From Rhodoplanes sp049284695 (lineage in GTDB: Bacteria > Pseudomonadota > Alphaproteobacteria > Rhizobiales > Xanthobacteraceae): a stretch of 5,700 nt of DNA. The stretch lies in contig JBAPYK010000075.1 in the NCBI GenBank assembly GCA_049284695.1, positions 1-5,700 of the forward strand, in the 5' to 3' direction. Both the position numbers and the translations under genes were made by a program. Positions 1 to 4,794 of the stretch are shown one piece after another; position 1 is the first letter of the stretch; each line of letters begins with the position of its first letter. The notes beneath the pieces are model-generated. The model was not told the origin of the DNA. It did no database searches and worked only from the letters and a program-made list of their open reading frames with translations.

Positions 1-209
1 ATGACGACGGTCGGCGCAGCCTCGGGCTTATCGCGCTGGCCGAAAACCTGCCAGCGCAGCGCCGTGAGCACGTCGATGGAGAGGCCATGAGCGATGTCTG
101 TCGCTGGCGATGCGAACACGAGCCCGGCCACGAGAGCAATGACAAGCGCCGCAAGCGCATCGCGCCTACGCAACCGGCTCACACGCGATACGGCTTGGTA
201 ACCGGACAC
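1..209 (-). CDS. CHASE2-domain membrane sensor protein, N-terminal part only
   Basis: The reading frame enters from GTG at 209 and is open to the left edge, giving about 69 residues. After a short Arg-rich stretch (RLRRRDA) there is one hydrophobic helix (about residues 18-33, ALAALVIALVAGLVFA). It is followed by HGLSIDVLTALRW and, after QRDKPEAAPTVV, the start of a beta strand. This layout (N-terminal membrane anchor, then 'GLSIDxLxxLRW', then a 'vVVI' strand) is typical of the extracytoplasmic CHASE2 sensor domain. Such proteins usually continue into adenylate/guanylate cyclase, kinase or transmembrane modules, but that part lies outside the window, so the output is unknown. The GTG at 209 is 3 bases past the stop of the upstream exported-protein gene, which suggests translational coupling. 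GTG at 182 is the alternative start; neither has a clear Shine-Dalgarno. The family call is from pattern memory, not alignment. Confidence 0.7.
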   Translation of the reverse strand, partial: MSGYQAVSRVSRLRRRDALAALVIALVAGLVFASPATDIAHGLSIDVLTALRWQVFGQRDKPEAAPTVV

Positions 210-212
210 GTG

Positions 213-890
213 CTATTCGAGACGGACAAGCCGGCCAATAACCGGCGTTGCACCGGGCTTGGCCCCAGGATCGATGTTGAAGATGATCTCCTGCCCTCCG
301 AGACGCGCCAGGTAACTTGCGCCGGGGGTCAGCGCTTTCCCAGTCTTGGCGAAATCGTAGAACCTGCCGCGTAGGAGCGAGTTTTTCCCGACCATCACTT
401 CATGCCGTTCGCCTTGCTTATCGAGACGTTCGACCACCAGCCTACCAGGACCCTTAACTTCCAAGATCGGCGACAGCCCGTAGATCGTCACCTGCGGCAG
501 GACTGCTGAGCGCGAATTCGATAGGCTGCGAAAGTCCGTGCCGGCGCCCTCGCGCGTTTTTCGATCGGCAGCAGCATACTGGCCGCTCCCGTCGCAGTCG
601 ACCTTGACGCGTTCGATTAAGCCCTCACGGACCGTGCTTTGCTCCGCGCCGACCAGCACGGTTCCGCCGGTGATCGTTTCGCGCCAGCACGAGGTCATGT
701 AGCCGAGCACGATTGAGTCCTTCGGCCTGAGCTTGATCACCTTTCCGGGCGCGACATAGTCCATGAACTCGACGCCGGAGGGCTTGCCCTTCACCTCCTC
801 GACAACCGCAACCGGCGTCTGAGCCGGGGCCGTCATCATGAAGCCCAGTGATCCTATGACCCCAAGGGCCGCCGACAGAATGCCTCGCAT
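213..890 (-). CDS. Exported FecR-like protein of unknown function, paired with CHASE2 gene
   Basis: The protein has 225 residues when started at ATG 890. That ATG is preferred over the GTG-like upstream starts (to 995) because it places a classical signal peptide at the N-terminus: MRGIL, a hydrophobic core at residues 5-20, and a likely cleavage after the PAQ at 22-24. The mature part begins AVVEEVKGKPSGVEF and continues with VIKLRPKDSIVLGYMTSCW, resembling a FecR-type beta domain (a 'G-V-x-x-G-x-x-I-x-L' threshold-like pattern). Cys68 and Cys99 are the only cysteines of the mature part and could form a disulfide in the periplasm. The C-terminal half (GPGRLVVERL, SYLARLGGQEIIFNI) is beta-rich. 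No catalytic motif is visible. The stop lies 3 bases before the CHASE2 start, so the two are almost certainly co-transcribed, and this protein may be a periplasmic partner or ligand-sensing accessory of the CHASE2 sensor (inference). The translation signal before ATG 890 is weak (GAAAGAT). Confidence 0.8.
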   Translation of the reverse strand: MRGILSAALGVIGSLGFMMTAPAQTPVAVVEEVKGKPSGVEFMDYVAPGKVIKLRPKDSIVLGYMTSCWRETITGGTVLVGAEQSTVREGLIERVKVDCDGSGQYAAADRKTREGAGTDFRSLSNSRSAVLPQVTIYGLSPILEVKGPGRLVVERLDKQGERHEVMVGKNSLLRGRFYDFAKTGKALTPGASYLARLGGQEIIFNIDPGAKPGATPVIGRLVRLE

Positions 891-1080
891 CGCGGTATCT
901 TTCGAGAGACGAGCATTTCCTCTTACGAAGAGTATCGCATTTGATCTAGGGCGCGTACTCATTAATTCCGTCGGGCACGAATGTCCGCAGCGCATCTCGG
1001 ACTCGACTCGGACCCAGCCCCAATGGCGCAGAAGTGCTACAACCCGACATTCTCAACTGGTGGCCGGCCCGAGCAAAAAA
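891..1080. other. Intergenic gap upstream of the FecR-like/CHASE2 pair
   Basis: This 190-base gap separates the membrane-protein gene (ending at 1081) from the exported-protein gene (starting at 890), both on the minus strand. It should contain the promoter of the exported-protein/CHASE2 pair if they are not read through from 1500. I see no convincing -35/-10 pair or terminator hairpin with a U-tract. GGCCGGCC at about 1062-1069 is a short palindrome of uncertain meaning. Confidence 0.3.
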
Positions 1081-1500
1081 TCAAAAAAAGTGCTGCCAGT
1101 ACCGTTTATTTAGTATGGTCCAAGAGGTCACGAACATGAACAAAATTGCAAACCGGAGGCCGATCGCACGCTGCTGCGCGCCGCTCTGATTGATGAAATC
1201 TTGATCGATGGCAGACAAATCCTCTCGGCGCTTTCCAAGCCACCTCTGTGCCTGCGCCAGCGCGAAGCCCATCAGCAGGGTGTCACCCCGTAACCAATAC
1301 TGACCAAGAAGCCGGCTGTACCAGACGATGACGCCAATTACTCCCGCCATGGCCAAAAGCATCACGAGCACCGCTATGGACGAGCTGTGGTAGCGTGCGA
1401 CGATGGGGTGGACCGCGAATACGCTCGTGAGATAGCCCAGCAGAGAAAAGCCAAGAACGCTCACCATTCCGACGACTCTCGGGGGGTCTTTGACGGACAT
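1081..1500 (-). CDS. Small membrane protein of unknown function, three predicted transmembrane helices
   Basis: The protein has 139 residues from ATG 1500. Three hydrophobic segments stand out: residues 11-30 (VGMVSVLGFSLLGYLTSVFAV region), 41-61 (SIAVLVMLLAMAGVIGVIVW region) and 113-130 (GLRFAILFMFVTSWTIL). A charged loop of about 50 residues, rich in R, K, D and Q, lies between helices 2 and 3. The short C-terminus NKRYWQHFF is positively charged and aromatic, which suits a cytoplasmic tail. The composition is that of a real inner-membrane protein and not of a shadow frame. I do not recognise the family, and no catalytic or transporter motif is visible. The Shine-Dalgarno before ATG 1500 is poor (GGCAAGCG), so expression may be low. 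It is co-oriented with the exported-protein gene 190 bases downstream, but nothing in the sequence ties the functions together. Confidence 0.6.
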   Translation of the reverse strand: MSVKDPPRVVGMVSVLGFSLLGYLTSVFAVHPIVARYHSSSIAVLVMLLAMAGVIGVIVWYSRLLGQYWLRGDTLLMGFALAQAQRWLGKRREDLSAIDQDFINQSGAQQRAIGLRFAILFMFVTSWTILNKRYWQHFF

Positions 1501-1554
1501 CGCTTGCCACGCGCGACGTGCGGCGCCGGCAAATTCGATCTCTCATCTCGGACG

Positions 1555-1605
1555 GGAAAAACCCATTTTCCTGATGCCGATTTTTTCGGGGCCGAGAAAA
1601 AAATC
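1555..1605. repeat. Two adjacent AT-rich stem-loops
   Basis: The first hairpin has arms GGAAAA (1555-1560) and TTTTCC (1566-1571) around a 5-base loop. The second has arms GATTTTTTCGG (1579-1589) and CCGAGAAAAAAATC (1592-1605), which pair apart from a bulge. Both have homopolymer A/T arms, unusual in GC-rich DNA. They could act as a weak bidirectional terminator, or be the remains of an intergenic repeat. Neither has the GC stem followed by a U-tract of a standard terminator. Confidence 0.35.
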
Positions 1606-1853
1606 CGTCCGTGAGACCCCGCGCGGTTCGGACCCCCGATCGCGCGCAGAGATTTCATTCCCCCTATCCCTTCATCAATCGCTTCTCGCGCTCCCTTGCC
1701 GTCTTCAGCGAATGATGAGCGGAAGGCGCATCGCGCTCGCCCCTTGAAGGCTCGCGCTTGCATCTGAGCTTTGATGAAGCAAGCGCCGTGCGCGAGGGAT
1801 GCGACGCCTCCGATTTGCGCCGGTTGTCACATCACATTTCCTTGTGCGGTAGC

Positions 1854-1867
1854 TTGCAGCAGAGCAA
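1854..1867. promoter_or_regulatory. FixK/FNR-type operator-like palindrome
   Basis: The bases TTGC-AGCAGA-GCAA match the FixK/FNR box pattern of bradyrhizobia, TTG(A/C)-N6-(T/G)CAA, at every fixed position. The palindrome extends to 6-base arms GCTTGC / GCAAGC (1852-1869). A match to the loose pattern is expected by chance roughly once in 16,000 positions, so the longer arms are what raise interest. No gene start lies at the usual 40-90 base distance on either strand. The nearest start in a suitable direction is the membrane-protein gene at 1500 (minus strand), about 350 bases away. The site could serve an unannotated transcript or be a relic. Confidence 0.35.
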
Positions 1868-1883
1868 GCCGTTAATCGCCAAG

Positions 1884-2120
1884 CTATTTCGGAGAGAGAC
1901 GTTGCGCTAACTCATGCGCCGTGCTGATTTCACTTGACGGATTTTCATTGCAGAACGTCCGATTCTTAAGCAGAGTTGCGCGCCTACGCCAACGGATGTG
2001 CTCGTCCCACATCCGCAACTCGCCGAAAGCCGACGACCGACCAGCGACGCTCTGTGCCATATGCGGGCATTCTTGCAATTGCGAAATAGATTTACTCGAT
2101 TTCGTCGTTTCCGATAGCAT
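1884..2120 (-). CDS. Possible small protein of unknown function (weak)
   Basis: This frame would encode 78 residues from ATG 2120, or 58 from ATG 2060. The C-terminal 45 residues look more protein-like than the neighbouring frames: FGELRMWDEHIRWRRRATLL, then SSEISTAHELAQRL, which suggest two amphipathic helices. Neither start has a Shine-Dalgarno sequence. The frame lies downstream of the candidate sigma-54 promoter on the same strand, with a leader of about 120 bases, which is the main reason to list it. The stop falls just after a CTCTCTC run in the coding strand, where a 2-base slip would extend the frame, so it may be a decayed gene. I do not recognise it. Confidence 0.28.
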   Translation of the reverse strand: MLSETTKSSKSISQLQECPHMAQSVAGRSSAFGELRMWDEHIRWRRRATLLKNRTFCNENPSSEISTAHELAQRLSPK

Positions 2121-2137
2121 CGGCGGTAGAACGACAA

Positions 2138-2180
2138 ACCCCGGGCGATGGCATTCGCCGGGTGCGGAGGAGTCCGGGGT
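2138..2180. repeat. Nested GC-rich inverted repeat
   Basis: Outer arms ACCCCGG (2138-2144) and CCGGGGT (2174-2180) are perfectly complementary. Competing inner pairing is possible between CCGGGCGA and TTCGCCGG around 2141-2161. No U-tract follows on either strand, so this is not a standard terminator. On the minus strand it would sit in the leader of any transcript begun at the sigma-54-like site at 2250-2266, upstream of the ORF starting at 2120. Confidence 0.35.
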
Positions 2181-2249
2181 AAGGGGTCAGCGGCGATGTC
2201 TATCCGGGATGCTTTCATCGCGAGCTTGCTTGGAATTTTTGGGTACACA

Positions 2250-2266
2250 AGCATGGCTTGTGCCAA
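2250..2266 (-). promoter_or_regulatory. Candidate sigma-54 (RpoN) promoter, minus strand
   Basis: Read on the minus strand, the bases are TTGGCAC-AAGCC-ATGCT. The sigma-54 consensus is TTGGCACG-N4-TTGCT; here the -24 element is complete, the -12 element differs only in its first base, and the essential GG-N10-GC spacing is exact. Transcription would start near 2240 and run towards lower coordinates. No canonical NifA upstream site (TGT-N10-ACA) was found in 2267-2600; two TGT-N11-ACA arrangements exist at 2415-2431 and near 2545. The activator, if any, is therefore unknown. Confidence 0.5.
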
Positions 2267-2330
2267 CTCTTGCGCGAATGTGGCGCGCCTGGGGTGAGGG
2301 CGCTTCGCATCCGCCAGGACGAAAGCCAAC

Positions 2331-2362
2331 AAAAAAACCCGGCTCAGAGTGTGCACGCCGGG
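2331..2362 (-). terminator. Rho-independent terminator on the minus strand
   Basis: On the minus strand a perfect 6-base GC stem, CCCGGC / GCCGGG (2362-2357 with 2343-2338), encloses a 13-base loop and is followed at once by seven U residues (A-run 2331-2337 on the plus strand). This is the textbook form of an intrinsic terminator. No credible minus-strand gene lies directly upstream of it (to the right), so it ends an unidentified transcript, perhaps a small RNA or an antisense RNA to the leader of the regulator gene. It also shields the sigma-54-like site 65 bases beyond it from read-through. Confidence 0.75.
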
Positions 2363-2450
2363 CCAACGTTCGGACGCTATGTTAACGGCCTGCGGGGTAT
2401 TTCCTCAACTCCAGTGTTCTAATAAGATACAGAAATATTGGGAGGCGGTT

Positions 2451-2564
2451 ATGGCGTTGGTAGGTCGCACGAATTTTTCCAGCGGGAGGCAGCCAAGTGA
2501 ATCGAAGACACTGAAGACACTTACTTGCCCAGAAATTGCGAGATGTAGCAGGCCGAAACATTAA
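2451..2564 (+). CDS. Possible 37-residue small protein with strong ribosome binding site
   Basis: ATG 2451 is preceded by GGGAGG (2440-2445) at 5 bases, a near-perfect Shine-Dalgarno. The frame codes for MALVGRTNFSSGRQPSESKT and then a KTLKTL repeat from a 9-base tandem duplication, ending at TAA 2564 after CSRPKH. It is Ser/Thr/Lys-rich with no hydrophobic segment and no recognisable motif. It overlaps another tiny frame starting at GTG 2497 in a different phase; at most one of the two is likely to be the functional gene, or both form a leader upstream of the Crp/Fnr gene. The case rests on the ribosome binding site alone. Confidence 0.3.
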   Translation: MALVGRTNFSSGRQPSESKTLKTLTCPEIARCSRPKH

Positions 2565-2622
2565 GGCGAAACGAGCTATGCGGCAAACTGTGTGGCGATT
2601 GATTGAAGGCGGCACACCATGA
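2497..2622 (+). pseudogene. Small ORF interrupted by a 9-base tandem duplication
   Basis: GTG 2497 has GGGAGG (2484-2489) at 7 bases. The frame reads M-N-R-R-H and then meets TGA at 2512. That stop lies at the junction of two copies of GAAGACACT (2504-2512 and 2513-2521). Removing one copy restores an uninterrupted frame of 38 residues: MNRRHLLAQKLRDVAGR, then NIKAKRAMRQTVWRLIEGG and TP, ending at TGA 2620-2622. The restored peptide is basic and helix-forming, a sensible small protein, perhaps nucleic-acid binding (inference). I do not recognise it. Alternatively the frame is chance, and only the duplication is real. Confidence 0.35.
2504..2521 (+). repeat. Perfect 9-base tandem duplication
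   Basis: GAAGACACT occurs twice with no gap. In the frame of the 37-residue ORF it gives an in-frame KTLKTL repeat; in the frame starting at GTG 2497 it creates a TGA stop at the junction. A recent slippage duplication is the simplest explanation. Confidence 0.9.
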
Positions 2623-2718
2623 CGCTGTGAGGTGTTATCTTGTTTCAGCGCCTCGGATGCGCTTGGTGTCAGGAGCAATTCTCAGAGTGGTGAGCCCGCA
2701 AGAAAGGGACGCTGTGTT

Positions 2719-3390
2719 GTGGTGAACGACACAAGGCAATCATTCGATCCGAAATCTTTTCTCGCCAAGGTCGGCGATGGACGGAGCGTCGAAAAGTACC
2801 GCAAGGATCAGATCGTTTTTTCACAAGGCGATCCGGCGGATGCAGTCTTCAACATCCGAAAGGGCAAGGTCAAGGTTACCGTTGTTTCGGAGCAAGGCAA
2901 GGAGGCAGTCGTCGCGCTTCTCGGAGGCGACGATTTCTTCGGCGAAGCCTGCCTGGCCGGACAGGCGACCCGCATCGCGACGGTCGCGGCAATGACAGAC
3001 GCCGTCATCATGAGACTTGAGAAAGCTGCCATCGTTCGCCTGATCCAGACCGAGCCGGCGTTTTCCGAGATGTTCATTGCTCACCTGTTGGATCGGACCA
3101 TCCGCGTGGAAGCTGATCTGGTTGATCAACTGTTCAATTCGAGTGAGAAACGGCTCGCGCGGCTGCTTCTGTTGCTGGCGAATTTCGGCAAGGAGGGAAA
3201 GCCGGAACCGCTGATCGCCAAGATCAGCCAGGAAACGCTTGCCGATATGATCGGTACCACGCGCTCCCGCGTCAGCTTTTTCATGAACAAATTTCGCGAG
3301 TTGGGCTTTATCGATTATAACGGCGGCATAAGTGTCCATAGTTCATTGTTGAATGTGGTCCTGCACGATCAGCCGCACATTAAAACGTAA
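2719..3390 (+). CDS. Crp/Fnr-family transcriptional regulator
   Basis: The protein has 223 residues from GTG 2719 (or 222 from GTG 2722). AAGGGA at 2704-2709 is 9 bases before GTG 2719 and supports this start over the GTG at 2632, whose extension (CFSASDALGV...) is unlike the family. Residues 25-110 form a cyclic-nucleotide-binding-type beta roll (VFSQGDPADAVFNIRKGKVK; FFGEACLAGQATRIATVAA corresponds to the phosphate-binding cassette, with Glu76 and Arg85). Residues 111-140 are the dimer helix ending in DQLFNSSEKRLARLLLLLA. Residues 165-195 are the winged helix-turn-helix, ISQETLADMIGTTRSRVSFF, with TTRSRVSFF as recognition helix. There is no N-terminal cysteine cluster and Cys78 is the only cysteine, so it is not an oxygen sensor of the FNR iron-sulfur type. 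The ligand is unknown; cAMP binding cannot be decided. It stands alone, with no co-directional partner closer than 310 bases. Confidence 0.93.
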   Translation: MVNDTRQSFDPKSFLAKVGDGRSVEKYRKDQIVFSQGDPADAVFNIRKGKVKVTVVSEQGKEAVVALLGGDDFFGEACLAGQATRIATVAAMTDAVIMRLEKAAIVRLIQTEPAFSEMFIAHLLDRTIRVEADLVDQLFNSSEKRLARLLLLLANFGKEGKPEPLIAKISQETLADMIGTTRSRVSFFMNKFRELGFIDYNGGISVHSSLLNVVLHDQPHIKT

Positions 3391-3700
3391 GTGTGAGCGG
3401 CCAATCCGGCGTCCCGTCCTCTCCGCGGGGATCACCGCGCCGCTGATCGAAGACGGCGAAACACTTACGCGGGGCTATGCTGACCGGGGCCGCAGGGGGC
3501 GCGATGATCCGCGAGCCCGCTTCAATGTGAGCAATTTTGCACAGTTTTTTTGATTCCAAGGTGCTTTCTTGGATAGAGGACAGCGTGCCGCTGCTTAAGG
3601 CGCTTGGCGATGTCGCTGAGGAAAGAGATATTTGTGCGCCTGCCGCCCAGCGGTCAAGTCGATGATTGCCGTTTGACGTGAGCAAAGGGGACCGGCGTTT
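3391..3700. other. Intergenic region between the two regulator genes
   Basis: These 310 bases hold no credible gene. A short hairpin CGCGG / CCGCG (3424-3428 with 3435-3439) follows the Crp/Fnr stop but lacks a U-tract. A small palindrome GCAA-TT-TTGC (3531-3540) is followed by seven T residues (3544-3550), which could be a weak terminator for the upstream gene. The rest should contain the promoter of the response-regulator gene; no convincing -35/-10 or sigma-54 element was recognised. Confidence 0.35.
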
Positions 3701-4441
3701 ATGCCTCGAATTCTTATCTCGGACGAGCAAGGTGTTTATAGCACCGGCTTGTGCATTTTAATTACGAAGAGAATACCGGGTTCTAAGGTGGCGGAGGCGA
3801 GCAGCCACGCCGACAGTTTCTCCCGAATTCGATACGACGGGGTTTTCGACCTGGTCCTCTTAGGCCTCAATCTTCGGGGGATAAGTTCGTTCAATGCGCT
3901 GAAAGCGGCACGCGAGCTCTTTCCGGCGACTCGCTGCGCGATCACGTCGGTTTCGGATAGTCACGAGGAGATTCTTGCCAGTCTGACGGCCGGCTTCCAC
4001 GGGTTTATTTCGAAACACCAGTCCGACGACGAGGTCATCGCGGCTATCAAGGACTTATTATCGGGACGCATTTACATCCCCTGGCCGCTCGCCGAGGCGA
4101 ACGATCCAGCTCCCCTCAGCCGCGAGCGAGGCGGAGCGCTGCCCATGATCTTTCCCGAGGACAACGTCCCGAACCTGACGCGTCGTCAGCGCGACGTGTT
4201 GTCTTTCCTGGCTCATGGAGCGTCAAATAAAGAGATCGCGCGCGAACTGCGGATCGCCGAGGCGACGACGAAAATCCACATGGCTGCACTGCTGCGGGCG
4301 CTGGGCGTACGTAACCGCACGGAAGCCGCTTCCAGGGCTGCTAAGTTGATTGGCTCGGCACCTTCGCTTGGCTCCAACGCGCTTGCCCCTATGACTGATC
4401 CGGACGATGCTCGCATACTCAAGATGTCAGCGGTTAGCTAA
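3701..4441 (+). CDS. LuxR/NarL-type response regulator with degenerate receiver domain
   Basis: The protein has 246 residues. Residues 1-125 form a receiver-like domain: acidic pair Asp8-Glu9 after ILIS, FDLVLLGLNLRG at 49-60, CAITSVSDS at 79-87, and the conserved Lys105 in HGFISKHQ. Residues 159-215 form a LuxR-type helix-turn-helix (LTRRQRDVLSFLAHGASNKE, then IARELRIAEATTKIHM, then LLRALGVRNRTEAA). In canonical receivers the motif is LVLLDxxLPG with the phosphorylated Asp; here that position is Gly55, so classical phosphorylation is not possible, while the other active-site residues persist. It is likely a phosphorylation-independent or ligand-controlled DNA-binding regulator (inference). 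AGGGGA at 3686-3691 gives a good ribosome binding site, 9 bases before ATG 3701. No sensor kinase gene is adjacent, which fits an orphan regulator. Length is slightly above the usual 205-225 because of a C-terminal tail rich in Ala and Asp. Confidence 0.92.
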   Translation: MPRILISDEQGVYSTGLCILITKRIPGSKVAEASSHADSFSRIRYDGVFDLVLLGLNLRGISSFNALKAARELFPATRCAITSVSDSHEEILASLTAGFHGFISKHQSDDEVIAAIKDLLSGRIYIPWPLAEANDPAPLSRERGGALPMIFPEDNVPNLTRRQRDVLSFLAHGASNKEIARELRIAEATTKIHMAALLRALGVRNRTEAASRAAKLIGSAPSLGSNALAPMTDPDDARILKMSAVS

Positions 4442-4494
4442 GATCAAAATTAAGCGACGAACGGTCTGACCTCTGCCGTGAGCTGCCGAATTGG

Positions 4495-4683
4495 ATGTTC
4501 GACGAGCGCTACTGCGCAGGCATGACGCTTGGGCCGGCTGAAATCAGCATTGATGGTCTCAACGAGCTTGCCAGTGTTCTCGCGTTAAACGGTGCGAGCG
4601 GCTCTAATTGCGCATCTGCGGTCGAGAAGATGCGGCGCGAGCTTTACGGTCAGCGGAGCGAACGCAAGGTTGGCAATCGTTGA
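4495..4683 (+). pseudogene. Remnant of IS66-family transposase TnpC, N-terminal fragment
   Basis: The frame from ATG 4495 (or ATG 4522) codes for 62 residues. Residues 43-58, VEKMRRELYGQRSERK, correspond to a signature of the N-terminal region of many rhizobial IS66 TnpC proteins (typically EKLRRELYGQRSERKARLLDQ). Just before it, in another phase, bases 4595-4618 code for RAALIAHL, matching the usual preceding part (ALIAHLKLQ), so a small deletion shifted the frame near 4619. After RSERK the frame ends in VGNR and two stops (4681 and 4684). The DDE catalytic core is absent. The match is from memory of the family, not an alignment. No IS66 ends or accessory genes tnpA/tnpB are visible nearby. 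Confidence 0.6.
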
Positions 4684-4794
4684 TGAACCGCTTCCCCGCT
4701 CGCGGCTGCCGGTACCTCTGCGGCAGACTGGCCCCACGCGAGCCGCCCCCTGCTCGCGTACAAGACCACGCGCCAGAACAGGGATGGCCGGCAA

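Larger units (their letters stand above)
1501..1883. other. Gene-poor stretch with AT-rich hairpins and a FixK-like palindrome
   Basis: No open frame here has convincing protein composition; the longer ones are Arg/Ser-rich in the manner of shadow frames. Two adjacent AT-rich stem-loops lie at 1555-1571 (GGAAAA / TTTTCC) and 1579-1605 (GATTTTTTCGG / CCGAGAAAAAAATC). A FixK/FNR-type palindrome lies at 1854-1867. The stretch is upstream of the minus-strand membrane-protein gene and may carry its promoter and leader, but no clear -35/-10 pair was found. Confidence 0.35.

Noticed and set aside
87..374. Plus-strand 95-residue ORF
   Set aside because: It lies opposite the CHASE2 and exported-protein genes and has Arg/Pro-rich shadow composition with no ribosome binding site.
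1907..2356. Minus-strand 149-residue ORF
   Set aside because: It starts inside the terminator loop and runs through it; it is Arg/Cys-rich without protein-like patterns. An internal ATG at 2218 near the sigma-54-like site also lacks a ribosome binding site.
1921..2385. Plus-strand 154-residue ORF
   Set aside because: Composition is Arg/Ser/Cys-rich, there is no Shine-Dalgarno, and no motif is seen; it is probably chance in GC-rich DNA.
2415..2431. NifA upstream activator site (TGT...ACA)
   Set aside because: The spacing is 11 bases, not the required 10, and no other suitable site was found upstream of the sigma-54-like promoter.
2821..3339. Minus-strand 172-residue ORF
   Set aside because: Antisense shadow of the clearly coding Crp/Fnr gene.
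3526..3543. CRP-type site TGTGA...CACA before the response-regulator gene
   Set aside because: The half sites are 2 bases too far apart and the inner positions do not pair, so it is not a credible operator.
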